From Rhizomucor pusillus (Eukaryota > Mucoromycota > Mucoromycetes > Mucorales > Lichtheimiaceae): 64,000 nucleotides of DNA. The notes below the pieces were generated by a model. The model made no database searches and was not told the origin of the DNA. It saw nothing but the letters and a program-made list of their open reading frames with translations. The position numbers and the translations under genes are program-made. Shown here piece by piece: positions 23,130 to 35,700 of the stretch. The first letter of the stretch is position 1. The number at the start of each line of letters is the position of its first letter. The stretch covers positions 54,374-118,373 of the forward strand of contig FWWN02000625.1 of assembly GCA_900175165.2 (NCBI GenBank), in the 5' to 3' direction.

Positions 23130-24588
23130 TCATAGTCGGTACAGGAAATTCAGATCCTCTTTATTCGTGAGGTCGAGTTCTTCGCGGTTCTCTGGTCGTG
23201 GTGGTACCATTCCCTGCTCCTTCAAATAGAGACGACGCCGATTCTCTCTGGCATATGTGAAGCGCACAAACAGAAAGAGGATAATTACCAGAAAATCAGC
23301 TACAATGTACCTGACAAGCCCGCCGGTATAACGAGGTGCCTGCTTCTGGACCATCATGAGCGGACCCACAAAGTTTCCTATACAGTAAGCTACCATGTTG
23401 GCGGCAGTGTAGAAGATATTCTTGGTATAGCCAGACACATTGTTAGAGATCGAAGTTTGAAGCAGATTGTATGTGGAGTTTGTACCGCAGAGATAGAGGC
23501 CCAGTAACTGGACACCGCCCAGCGGAAGTACGAGCAGAAAGATCATGCCGATCATGCCGATCATGCTTATCGCGGTGAAACCAGCACCGATGTAAGCTAT
23601 TTCATTGAAGCAGCGGCTGATGTATACAGAAATGCCAAGAAGGATTATAATCATGGCACCCAAGGGGATGTTGAGTAGGACACTATCTGCAAACTTGTTT
23701 CTACAATGAAAGAAGATGAGAATTAGTATATATCTGCAGGATTGCATGTAAAGCGTTAGGGAAAAAAACTCACTCCGAATCCCATCACGTTGATGATTCG
23801 CGTGCTAAAGACAGTCATGGCGCCATTCTGGAGGTTGATAAGTAAAGAAATAAAAAAATATGCATGGAGTTGAGGTTCCTTGAGGGCTTCGATGAAATGT
23901 TCCCTTTTGATATTTTTGGATGGAACAGCAGCGTTGTCGCGAGTACGCTCGTCTACAATTTCCTCCTCCACAGGCGTAAGACGGAACCAACGCGATTTTG
24001 GTTTGTCTGGTAGGAAGAAGAAGGCAATTCCGAGCACAAAAGTGACGAAACCAAAGATGATCATACCCCTACAAGAATTTGTCCTTCGTTATTGAATAAT
24101 TACAAATAATCGTTTAGGTATATATTTAGAGATCGGTAAGCGCTGCAGAAAATATTGATTCGGTAGCTATGTACAAGTTGAATAACACATCAGTAGATAA
24201 ATAACCAAAGAAATGGAGCATTGCACATCTTCCTACCTGAATTGCTAGGTAGCCGACGTAAAAGATCGATCTCAGCCATCCAAACTGGTCGTGTGTAATG
24301 TGGGTATCGACATATATGCCATACACAGCAGCGATGCTAAGTGTTGATTTATCGATGAACTAGAGAACAGACGCAAAAGTGTTAAATACATCGACGTAAT
24401 TGCAAAGGTTATCTTGCGTGTACCTGTACAAACATCATCAAAGATACGAGAGGCATGAAAGCCCAATTCATTTTGCGGACGAGTCGTCGTTCCTCCGGTG
24501 ATTTCACGAATTTAGTTTTATGTTCCAAGGAAGACGACGACGACGACTCGTATGCTTTTTCAGCATTTTGCTTCTCGTGGAATGGCAT
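23130..24588 (-). pseudogene. MFS anion permease paralogue with internal deletion
   Basis: Closely similar to the 19648-21374 permease: MPFHEKQNAEK at 24588, VKSPEERRLVRKMN, YGIYVDTHITHDQFGWL, WFRLTPVEEEIVDER, NNVSGYTKN, APRYTGG, and the C-terminus ENREELDLTNKEDL. Exon 3 keeps only LPNQYFLQRLPISKYI and then breaks off; the following roughly 90 residues, its donor site and part of the next intron are missing, although the next acceptor (TTCTTGTAG) survives. The lost segment covers membrane spans about 3 to 5. Skipping exon 3 shifts the frame and reading through meets a stop, so no full permease can be made. Probably a recent pseudogene, as the rest is uneroded. Confidence 0.85.
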
Positions 24589-24877
24589 GCAGGTTCTCTT
24601 CTTCAAGTACAGTGATGAAATATATACTTACAATCAGGATAGACCTTACACGGAGGGACAAAAATAAGAGACAAAAATGGCGGAATGAGCGATCGATGAG
24701 AGACGCTGTAAAATACCACAATTGTATATAAATGTGTACCTTAGACCTCTCAAACCAATCGGTACCTTTCGTCCATCTCCGCTATCACTGAATTTTTCCT
24801 TCTGTTCTTTGGACAATCGTCATTTCTTACTTGTTTCCCCACTTCCACTCATCGAAGAGCAGTATGCAGGCATTCAG

Positions 24878-25487
24878 ATGCGAGACATTGCTGATGCTTA
24901 CCGAGCTGTTTATCACGCGAATTGGATAATGCTCAAGGATTCGAACGCTGGTAAGAATGCCTAGATGATGGGTCGTGGGAGACTAGTATTTGCACGATGC
25001 GTCAAAAAATCCAGACATCCAGAAACTCAGCAAGGAAAATACCACTTCATGTAAAGCTTTTTTGACTTTATCCAAATTCATCCGCACCTTCCCTCTTGGG
25101 TTGCTGCAATCTCCCCGAGCGATAGGTGATTTTAAGAACATTGCTATCAATTGCAGATCAATGCAAAACTCAGCCGTTAGACTTGTTATATCAATCGATA
25201 CAGTTTCTAATGTATCCTCCACTTCTTTACAGGTCATAAATGTATCGGTTTATACATGAAGACGATATGTACTTTTGTGGGGTAACTTTGTGACACCAAG
25301 ATGAAAAATGTCACAGGAGAAATGGGAAATTCACGGATACCTCTTTGTACAGCGCTGGATCACCAATCCGATTGTAGATCGTATATCTCACGTTAGCGGG
25401 ACCATAGTGGGACTTAAGGTCAACCCGGCTAATCTTAGCCAACGTCAGCAATCTGCGAGGATAGATATATTTGCTGTATATTATTAG
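24878..25487 (+). CDS. Unrecognised 153-residue protein, three exons
   Basis: Exons 24878-24950, 25015-25232 and 25317-25487 join in frame with introns GTAAGA...CCAG and GTCATA...ACAG, and the total is a whole number of codons ending TAG. The predicted protein starts MRDIADAYRAVYHANW, has an internal strand-rich stretch (VRLVISIDTVSNVSSTSLQ) and ends with WEIHGYLFVQRWITNPIVDR and IVGLKVNPANLSQRQQ. No signal peptide, membrane segment or motif known to me. The frame is open upstream of the ATG, so another 5' exon is possible. It is divergent from the MFS pseudogene. Support is frame consistency and protein-like composition only. Confidence 0.6.
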
Positions 25488-26280
25488 TTTGAAACAGACT
25501 TCTTGAGACCATCTGCTCCAGGCGCTCGCAGCAATAGAGAACCTTGCTTCCAATCAAGCTTTATAAGCTGGGCAGAATGAAACTGTCATTCTTGTATCTC
25601 ACAGCGTTGTGACCACCACTACCGAACTTTACATGTATTACAACATATACCAGATGTCAGTGGTAGCAGTCAAAAGGATCTATATAGCTCATAAGTTCCA
25701 TAAATGAACTGCATTAATGCAGCCTATGGTATTGGTCCATCATGAGCAATTATTCTTCAAAGGGTGGATCAAGTGATTGTATTCTCATCTTTTCTTTTTT
25801 AATAGGGAAAAATAAAGCGTGTGGTTCACTGTTCTAATTCTTTATCATTGAAAACGAGAGAATGAGCTGAGGGAAAGCGGGCGGGATAGATGATACTTGA
25901 TCTGGTACCTTTTCAGATAAGGAGCACAGGCGGTTGGCCTACAATATCCATTGTATTTCGAACTTGCCTGTCTTGAATTCATTGTTGTCTCAACAGGCAC
26001 ACATCTTCTCTGGACACTAAGCAAAAAATACTTAAATACTGTAAGCTAACAAGAGCAGATGTTAAGGTATGATGGTATATCTGGGTTAGCGTAATATATG
26101 CTCCTCGCGGTCTTTGAAGAGATGTGTGGTATATAGTCAGTATCAAAACGTTAAGAAGCTCTTTCCATGCGGTCAAGCTCCGCACCAATCGTATTTTGCA
26201 AGCTGTCACTCTACGTGCGCTTAAAGGGGAACCTGGCTGTCACGTTTACGATCTTAAATCAGCAAAAGCACCTGGCGTCA
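25488..26280. other. Intergenic region upstream of SEC63
   Basis: No gene supported; short AT-rich frames only. It contains the SEC63 promoter. Confidence 0.5.
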
Positions 26281-28837
26281 TGGCCGAGTACGCCTACGAT
26301 GAAGAGGGCTTTAATTTCTATTACTTTCTGTTATCAGTATTATCTCTCTGCCTAGTGCCAGTCACTCTGCATAGTTTGTACGGTTGCTATGCTGCTATAC
26401 GTAAATATCAATCTCTCTCTCCCCTTTGTACCATCGACCTGCTGCTAACTTTGCAATTGCAGGGACGAGAGATAAACAGAGCCACTGTTACTGTGAAACA
26501 TGCGACAAGGAACGACGTGAGCTGAAAAAAGCACGATCGAAACGCGCGTTTGGACAAATCGTGAAACCAAAGTAGGCACTGCTGGCAACAAGTTCATTTT
26601 ATTGTACCTTTTATTGATGCGCTGGATACGCTAGGTATCTTTTTATCATTGCCGGATGGATTGCGGTTGCTTTACTTGCATATCAGGTGTCTTTTGCCGA
26701 ACAGCCAAAGCAACACTGGGATCCGTACGAGATCCTTGGTATAAGCGAAGTATGTATTGCAGCTCGTTAGGATTAGAACCAGCAAAGAATAAGAGACATT
26801 AATATGATCGTAATCAAAGGGAGCAACTCTGCCAGAGATCAAGAAAGTATACAAGAAACTGTCTTTGATATACCATCCAGACAAAGCAAAGCCAGGCACA
26901 GAGCAAGAATCCGAAGAGAGATTCATCCAGATCAGCAAAGCATACCAAGTGTAAGTTGGCGTCCAGTCCAGTGATCGACCTTAGATGCAAGCGATATCAA
27001 CAAAAAGTTTAGATTGACAGATGAGGAAGTACGCAAGAACTATGAAATGTATGGACACCCCGACGGCAAACAATCATTTTCGATGGGTGTGGCTCTGCCA
27101 AAGAATCTAGTAGAAGGAAGCAACAGCAGAATTGTGTTGGCGTTCTATGCTTGCATTTTTGGTTTGGGTCTACCGTACTACATTGTACGTTTACAATGGA
27201 TCTGTATTCCTTTTGATCTGGATATTAACCAGCATGTTTCCTCTTTCAGGCACGCTGGTGGTACAACTCTCGAAGACATACAAAGGACAGAATTTTGAAC
27301 GCTACTATGCGCAGTTTTGTCAAGGAGCTTAAAGAAAATGCTGAATTCAAGGGTAAATACTATCGTCTATCTGCATAATGTTATGTAGCTGACTTAGCTG
27401 GAATTAATAGATTTGGTTCAGATTGTTGCTGGAGCTCAAGAGTTCCGCGAAAACACCCCGCTTTTGCCAGCTGATGTCGAGTTACTGCGAGCTATAGATT
27501 CAACAATCAAGGAAGAGCTAGAAAACAAGTTTGGTGAAAAGTACGAAATCGCCAACGAGGTACGTCTCACCCTTATAGTCTGGAATGGACAATCCGATTT
27601 ATATCGTACCGACGGATAGAGTGTACCTGGTTACCGCCGTAAAGCACGCACTCTTCTTTTCGCTCATCTTCTTCGTATTGATTTTAACAACAAGGAAGCA
27701 TCGGCTGCTGAAATCAATCACGTCAGAGCAGGTAGGATAAATGGTTCAGTTTTTCTTATTTTCAGTACAGAGCGAAATTGACTCAAATGCATTGTGTTAA
27801 TAGATCAACGCTTCGTTGTCGAAAAAACCGCCCATTTGCTCCAGGGTTTACTGCAGATTTCGATCGTAAAGAACTGGTTGGCCGTCAGTATGAACATTAT
27901 GGATCTGCAGCAGCACTTGCTGCAAGCGACTTACCCTGGTGAACCATCCATTCTGCAACTTCCTCATGTCACAACTTCGAACCTCAGACGCTACTACCGA
28001 GCCAAGAAGAAGCATATCCACTCTGTACAGCAGTTCCTTGCAATGCCTGAAGAAGCCCGCAGATCATTGCTGAAGCCCTCAAACGATCAGCAATATCTCG
28101 ATGCTATCGAGGTCGCCAACCGAATTCCTAAATTGAATATTGAAAAGGCTGTCTTTAGAGTTCTCGGCGATAAAATTATCACGCCTGGTGCCGTTGTTAC
28201 TTTCATCTTGAAACTCAAGAACGGTGAAGTATCTGTTAAAGAGGGTGAATCAGAGGACAACGATGACGACTTGTTGCAAGAGGACGGACAAGTCAAGGAG
28301 ATCAAATTGAACGGTACTCTACCGTTGGCTCATGTACCATACTATCCTGGAGTACGTTATTGCTGTTGTTTACCATCATTTCAGCTGCATATGATCGATT
28401 TGTTAACACACCCTATTCTACTTTAGGAAAAGAAACCATGCTGGTGGATCTTGCTGGGTGATCCCAAGGTTAACCGCATTATTGTACCTCCCAAGAAAGT
28501 TACGGATATTACCGACGAACAGATTATCCAGATCACCTTCCCTGGACCTCCTAAGCCTGGTGTGTACAGTTTTTCCGTTTTCATCAAGTCAGATACATAT
28601 GCTGGTACCGACATTATGAAGGATGTCAAGCTGGTTATCCGTGACAAGTCCGAACTGCCTCCTGAGGAGGAAGTCGATGACAGTATCTCCGAGCCGGAGG
28701 AGGATTCCATTGCTGGGCAGATGAAGCTTATGCGTGAACAGGGTCTCGCCTCTGCCTTGGCTGGAGGCAGTCAGAAGAACCAAAAGGCAGCAGCAGCTGA
28801 CGATGACAGTGATTCAGACAGTAGTGACGATGAATAA
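26281..28837 (+). CDS. SEC63: SEC63, ER translocon J-protein
   Basis: Partner of Sec61/Sec62 that recruits BiP/Kar2 to the ER lumenal face for post-translational import. It begins MAEYAYDEEGFNFYYF at 26281 and has about nine exons. A first membrane span lies near residues 12-35, a second in YLFIIAGWIAVALLAYQ, then the lumenal J domain with YEILGIS and the HPD triad in YHPDKAKPGT. A third span precedes ARWWYNSRRHTKDRI, and the large cytosolic Sec63/Brl region follows (SIVKNWLAVSMNIMDLQQ, CWWILLGDPKVNRII). The end is acidic (DDDSDSDSSDDE), as in yeast Sec63 where phosphorylation binds Sec62. Complete and normal length; convergent with ESS2. Confidence 0.95.
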
Positions 28838-28954
28838 TTCGGAAATTGCAGATATAACAACGCAATTTATAACCAATTTTGCATTTACAAGCAGGTGCTA
28901 CTTTGGTATTACGGAGAGTATTTGTTGCGATGGTGGAAAAGGGCGGCGGATGAA

Positions 28955-30321
28955 CTATTTAGTCTTCTTGTCGTGGATTGGTGTTTTGAATGCAGATTGG
29001 GATGGTGTAGCGCCTGCTCGAAATAGAGGTGTGGGCGTGGCGCCGGGAGTACGCCCTGGATTCACCATCTAGTCAATACCATTTCCATGTATCATTTCAG
29101 ATATCACTTTAATTACCTCTTGGTGTCTTGAAACTTGGACTGCTAGCATAAGATGACCTTAGGGCGTTTCCAAAACCAGATGAAGTGGGTGTATGACTTC
29201 TTCGAAGTAAATGTCTCGCTGCAGGCGACATGAGCCCGGCTCCAGTGCGTGGCGTTCCTTTAACAGATTTATCAGTAGCTTTCCGTCGATGTGCTCTTGA
29301 AGCTTTTTCAGAAAGTTTCATGCCCAACTCTTCTCGCTTGGGCACTTGCTGCATGGAGAACCTTGGACCGGGCGTTTCCTGCCCAGATGAAATCATTAAC
29401 GGTGTACCTTCCACAGTGCCCCATGTCATCATGGGTGTACCCATCCTAGAAGGTGCGGGTGAAGGAGTTGAGTCCACAAGTCTGTACCCTCGATATTTGT
29501 CGTCTTGCTGCTCTGAAAGAATCGATTGACCGTCTTCATCGACGCCAGATAATCGCTGCCAAGGGAGTATCCCCCCTTCCTTCAATCCTCCTCCGCCTCT
29601 TGATGCCAAATCTGCCAGCGTGATCCCCTTCTTTTCGCTCGATTCGTCGGGTATATGGATATTTCGATATTCAATCTTTTTAGGTCCAGCGCGCGAAGAC
29701 TTCTCATCTAACGTAGATTCACCCGTTCCCTCAGGAAAATACATCAGCGCATTCCTTGCTTTGTACTCGAGTAGAGCTGGTTCCGTTGCTGGGCCAAGTA
29801 AGAGCTGTTTCTGATTGAGCCATTTGTACTTTTCTCGACGCTGAGCATTTGTCTTTGCCAAAATTTCGGTAAATGATGCGTTATCCTCGCTATATGTATA
29901 TTTCCGTAAGCGTCATACTGAATGTCAACGGGCAACGACTTGCAGAAATACATACCTTGTGTAGAGAGTCTGGAATTGATCTAACGTAAGATTCAGATTG
30001 ACCCGATCTTCGAGTTCTTCTGCATCCTCGTTGTAATAGTTCACAGCTTTGCCTGGCGGTGGCGATTTCACTATTGCAATAGTTAGCAAGCTGTGCTTTG
30101 TACTGAGATCGGCACTTATTATATGACATGCCTGGTTTGGATGCTTGTCGCATTTCCTGGATTGCTTTCTCCAGATCAAGGAGCGTGCCCGATCTTTGAG
30201 CTTCGTCATAGTTATTCTTTGCACGTATGGAGGATAAGTGTGGAAAGAAGTCTCGTTCGATAATTTTGCTGATTGCAGCTGTATAGGTGTCTTCGTCTAG
30301 CACCACAGGTGGTACTGACAT
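28955..30321 (-). CDS. ESS2/DGCR14 family splicing factor
   Basis: Nuclear protein associated with the spliceosome C complex (Bis1 in fission yeast). The start MSVPPVVLDEDTYTAAISKI at 30321 is followed by IERDFFPHL, the family hallmark. Later exons give VNLNLTLDQFQTLYTR and EILAKTNAQRREKYKWL. The long last-but-one exon is rich in S/T-P (TPSPAPSRMGTP) and has SPAARHLLRRSHTP. The final exon begins only if the acceptor TCCAG at about 29062 is used, giving GRTPGATPTPLFRAG and ending KTK at 28955; the nearer TAG acceptor would shift the frame. It converges on SEC63 with 117 bases between the stops. Complete. Confidence 0.9.
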
Positions 30322-31149
30322 TCTGTGGAATAATGCTGATAAAAAGTGCGCTCGTCCCAGCAATTCTGACATTTTCAACAAAAACTCCACAGCCCTTTGA
30401 CTTTGGTTGTAAGGCGGAATAGCAAGGAAAGCTGCCTATAAAAGCCTTCGAACTGCATAGAGTGATAATAAAGCTTACATAAATGTAAATTGTCACAAGT
30501 ACATATAAAACTAGAAATAACGATTTACCATATCATGATGTTCATGACCTGGGTCCTTGTATAATTAATCGACAGCTACCAGCCAAACTCATTCTTAATC
30601 ACCTGCTTTGTGTAAAGATCCGTCGCAAAAAAGCCGGCTTGTAAAATGTTTAGATGAAGAAAGTTGAATAGCGCGATAAGGAACATAGAAAGAGCAGGAT
30701 GAAGGCAACGTGGGCACACGATATGGGAGGTCCAATCGTTGCTCATCTGATAACTTCTCTGCATTGGCTTATGCAATGTAAATGATAGCTTGTTTTCATC
30801 TAGTAGCGTTCTTCATTTTATTAGCCAGTATCCAGACTGAACAGTATAAAGCAAGTGAAACTTATTTAACACAGAAAGGGTCATGCAAGAATGCTCTTAG
30901 TGATGGCTCATTCTGTATTACACATGTGAGAATGCTTGCTGTAAACACTATTTATCCGTTCTAAATAAGTTAGTAAACATGTTGTAAGCGCCTCTACAAT
31001 CTGTCAAAAGTATCAGTGATATTCTATCTTCTTGTCTGTTGCAAACGCAAACAATAATGCACGCATAAAAGTGGTCAAGCCATGCCAGCGGACCCTTCAA
31101 AAAGCATAAGCGGGGCTTTTTGCCTTCAACAACACTTCCTCACCTGACA
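30322..31149. other. Divergent promoter region, possible small membrane ORF
   Basis: It separates the ESS2 and Ies2 start sites, which point away from each other. One minus-strand frame (30576-30776, about 63 codons, MSNDWTSHIVCPRC then a hydrophobic stretch) could be a small membrane protein, but I see no homology and no splice support. Confidence 0.3.
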
Positions 31150-32272
31150 ATGCCAGCACAAAAACGCCATCGCTTGGATTCTCCTGATCCCTCGGTCGAT
31201 TCGGTCGGATCGCTGAGCAGCGAAGAGGAGCTCATGAACGACGACTTGGAGAATGAAAGTGACGAACTCGGAGAAGATATGGATGATCTTGCAGAAGAGG
31301 AAGAGGAAGAAATCGACGAAGACGAGGAAATGGATACCGGTGAAGGTGCGGACAGTCAGGATCTGTTAGATTCAGAAGAAGAAGAAGAGGAGGACGAGGA
31401 CGAGGAAAGGACAATGAAAGCTCCTAAACGAAAGAAAGCATCAAGTGAGACGACGACTATCCGTGACAGATGTATTGAAACTAAAAGACGTTATGCTAGC
31501 ATATGAAGAATACGACAGCGAAGAAGACGAGGAAGAAACTTTAGAAGTGGTTTCTAATCGACCACTGACAAAACGGCAGCGTGCCAAGCTGAATAATGAT
31601 ACGACCGAGGAGTATTTGGAATTACCGATGGGTACGTCGACAATGTGATCTGGCTGCGAAAGATATCCCTCTGAATGTATATACTTTCCTCAGAGAGCAT
31701 GAAGAAAAAGCACTTGACGGCTGAAGAGCAATCACTGCGAAGATCAGAGGTTGCGAGACGACGCAAGAATCAAAGTATACAAAGAGCTGAAAAGGATAAA
31801 GTGAGTACCAGAAAATGCGAGCTACGACGAGATTAAATTAACAACCTTTGGCAATTATATAGCAAGATACCATTAATCGATTATTGAAAAAGCAAGCATC
31901 AAAAAGCCGACGAGTTATAAAGGAAGATGCTACGGATGATAAAGAGACAGCCGTGTCTCGGAGGGAAAGATTGATAAAGGATAAGAATCTTGTCCGCTAT
32001 GTCAACAAGGCTGAAGGCAGCCTCTTAGCAATACCCGAATCTATCAAAGTCGAGGATATTTTTGGAGTCAGGTATGGAGAAATACTTATTTGTCCCAAGA
32101 ATCCAAGGAAATTAATCCTTGTGTCGCCCGCAGAACCCAAACATCTTCCCAAAATCTGGTAAAGGCGAAATGCGAAGCTGACGGTTGTGATAACCCCAAG
32201 AAATACACGGCGAAGAAAAGTGGAAAGGCTGTGTGCAGTCTGGAGCATTATAAATTAGTCGAAGCCACTTGA
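31150..32272 (+). CDS. INO80 complex subunit B / Ies2 homologue (PAPA-1, HIT-type zinc finger)
   Basis: Subunit that stimulates the INO80 chromatin remodeller. Five exons (31150-31444, 31500-31631, 31694-31800, 31863-32071, 32134-32272) total 882 bases, 293 residues. It starts MPAQKRHRLDS and has a long Glu/Asp-rich N-terminus. The PAPA-1 domain follows: RPLTKRQRAKLN, EEYLELPM, LTAEEQSLRRSEVARRRKNQ, INRLLKKQA. The C-terminus has a HIT-like finger with CEADGCDNPKKYTAKKSGK and VCSLEHYKLVEAT. The acceptor at 32133 is required: reading through the last intron gives an unrelated tail. Nuclear. Complete and of usual length for fungal Ies2-type proteins. Confidence 0.9.
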
Positions 32273-32753
32273 GTTCTCGCAACAGGACCGATTGCATCAA
32301 TTATGGACATCTTCTGCGTGGTAACATGAATACATGCGGGCGTTCTCAAATAGGCCATATCGGGCTGAGAAGTCATGTACATGCCTTTTACGGATATCTG
32401 CGAGGCAACCTTGCTTCCATCATTGATGGTGTGGCTAGTTGCATTGTTGTTGTCTATTTGGAAGGATGAAAAGGGAAGATGATGTGTGTACAGCGATGTA
32501 ATCCCACGCTGCAAGGCACATTCGCTGCTTACTGCAACAAAACCTTAGATAGTCGCGACGGTGTCGGGTCGAAAAGCAGTGGGGTGTGACAGACGTGGCG
32601 AGTTGGCCAGATCTCTCCATGACAAGCTTCACGCATGTTACACCAATCTGCGGTTTCTGCCTTGCTTGTGCCGCCTTAAAAGTTCATTATTCGCAAGGCT
32701 AACCTTTCTTGTTGTTCTTCCTCGTCCCCACTCCTCATGAGATCTTCCCAGCC
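32273..32753. other. Intergenic region upstream of RhoGEF 1
   Basis: It contains the promoter of the first RhoGEF. A minus-strand frame (32248-32514) reads like protein but has no start exon I can defend; it is described under the findings. Confidence 0.4.
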
Positions 32754-35700
32754 ATGGCGCAGTCCGAAACAGATCATGCAATAAATCCTGAATCAGCAGC
32801 GCGATCGCCGAGTCTGGAGGCACTTTACAATGATCTAGATGCTTTCATTGACGAACTCTCCGGTCAGCGAGATTCAGTTCTCCAGAATGGATATTCGGTG
32901 AGTCTGCAAATACATAAAGCGTAAGGTTCGAAAAATTGAATCTAAATGTAAAATATCGTAGGAACAACAACAGCGTTCGTCGCTGTTACGGAGCAAATAT
33001 CTGAGCGGCGGCACTGATTATCAAGACGATGAATATGTTGGTTACTCCCCACTTTTGGAAAACTACGCGCCTGGTCGTCCATTCAGTCGCATACGAGGAT
33101 CGAAGACTTTGGAGCAAGTTGTAGAATACTCGGTCACTGACGAAAAGCATCAAGTTCCGGATGACGATAATGTATCTTGTACAACCAGCCAACAACTACA
33201 ACAACAACAGCAACAGCAACAAGATATCAAGAATACAACACTTTCTCCACCAATGTCTCCCTCTTTCCTAGGTATTGCTTCTCCGAATCCATCACTGAGT
33301 GGTGGTTACTTTTCGACAATGCGGTCAAGTTCCTTGAGCAACCAGCAACAGCAGCAGCAACAACAACAACAGCAATCAAACACACCCTTATCAACCCCTT
33401 CTTCGCCACTCCTTGTTGCGAGGTCACCTGTACCGGCACCTCCACCGATGTTTCCAAATCATTCCTTCTTGTCTGAACTGGGCTACCAATTCATCATTCA
33501 TGTTCGACAGCTCAATGAACGCAGAAGGATGTTCTGCACAATGGAATATCCAGCTAGTTTTACCGGCGAAGAAGCAGTGCAGATTTTAAAGGCGATTCTA
33601 CCTGGAGAAGTCAGCAGTGCAATGTGCGTCCAAGTTGCAAGAGCATTCATCCGCACGACCCCGCAACTCGTTGCTGCTATCTCTTACTCGGAAAAATCCT
33701 TGAAAAGAAATACTCTCTACCAATCAGCCAACGAGATATACACTCTTATCGAAGAAATTGCAGACGAAGGACATTTACCGCAAGGTGTCTTTACGCCATT
33801 GACACGTTGCTACACAAACTTTTGTCTGCCCGGCCAAGGAGGTTGTTACGCACCATCTTGTCCCAACAGGATTGCTGAAATTGTTGAACGCAGTAGCAGC
33901 AGCACCAAAGATGTAAGATTATTATGCCGGATATGCAGGGGCAGCAAAGGATAACGAATAATCATCTCAGGCCGACGGTCTTAAACGAAAAGGATCGTTC
34001 AAATCAGGAACATCGTCCCACGACACCGTAAGCTTACATATACAGTACACAGTTATCGTTATATTCATCGATGCTCCTTTCAGACCTTTTCTCGATCGTG
34101 GTCTGCGACGGTTTCGAGAGAAATACTACAGAATACGCCGCCTTCCGAAATCAAACGACAGGAAGCCATTCACGAGATCATCTACACCGAGGAAGACTAT
34201 GTCCGCGACTTGAACTTGCTAGACGAGGTACAGAATCATACAAAAAGAACATGTTGTACTGAAATATTTACAATGCGTTTCGCAGCTTTTTGCTGTTCCC
34301 CTCCGCACTGCGCAATGTTTGGAACCCGAGAGACGAGATGCATTTTGCGACCATGTCTTCAACAATTACAAGGAGATACTCGGAATACATCGAGATTTAC
34401 TGCGCGACCTTCGGGATCGCCAGAGCGAATGCCTATCAAAATCGTCCTTTGTCGACAAGATCGGCGACATTTTCCTCAAGCATCTACCCAAATTTTCGGA
34501 CGCCTACGGCAAATATGGACCTTGTGTGCCGGAAGCAGAGTACACATGTAAAAGGGAAGCCACAAGCAACATGTTATTCCACCATTTCCTGCAAGATGTC
34601 GAAAAGAAGGCCGAATGCAGAAAATTACCATTCAGGCATTTTCTTGTTCTCCCAGTTATTCGACTTCAGCGCTATCCACTGCTGTTAAGCGCTATCCTAA
34701 AGCGAACGCCAGAAGACCATCCAGATCACGCGTTCTTGACAGAATGTGATGGAAAACTACGCAGCATTGCAGCCACTATGGACGAAGAAACAGCGGCGTC
34801 AGAGAAACGATTAAGGTTGCAGCAAATCCACGATACCCTGCGATGTAAACCGTCCGAGATAGAATTGGTCCATCAGCTGCGGATACTGGAACCCGGTCGT
34901 CAGCTGCTGTACGAGGGAGCACTTACCCGCCGGTCGAACACGGGTGTCGAAACCATCAATCTGTGGGTATTCTTATTCGACAACTATTTTCTCATGACCA
35001 AGCCGAAAAACAATGAATATCATCTCTCGAAACGACCCATCCCGCTCGAGCTGCTTCACGTGGCAGATGCGACAGAAGGTTTTGCGATCGGCATGCGATC
35101 GTTAACCGGTTCTTCTTCCAACAGTAATCCTACTCCATCTGGCCTTGTTTCGCCTACTTTTGCAACCGCACCAAGCTCACCAAATCAGACCATTCACAGC
35201 AGTGGAGGAGGAGGAGGAGGAGGTGGTGGTGGTCACTCTCCCATGGTTATCCAGCATCTAGGTCGGCACGGCAGTGATTACATGCTGTTTGCCGATACGC
35301 CAGAGACGCGATTAACATGGAAAGAGAAAATCGTAGAAGCGAAAGCAGCCTTGGAGCATGCGCACCCGGAGCGACAAGTGTTTGAAGTTCGATCAGTGTG
35401 CGATACAAAGTTCAGGGCGTCAGGAACGCCCAACTTTGGAAAAGTCACTTGCTCTACACCGTTTGGTAGGTTATTCAATGAACAGTAGAGATAGTACAAG
35501 TGGAGTTAATAGACACTACAGAGGATTGGAATGGGATCAGAAGGATTGCCGTTGGCACGAACCTGGGAGTATGGATGGGCGTTGAAGGTGACACTGCAAG
35601 CATGCGACAAGTCCTGACGCTTCAGGATGTGACACAGATAGCCGTTCTTGAGGAGAACCACATCCTCGTGGTTCTTGCCGACAAGGTGCTCTATGCATAT

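Noticed and set aside
29230..29529. 99-codon plus-strand ORF
   Set aside because: Complement of the Ser/Pro-rich ESS2 exon; no splice context or homology.
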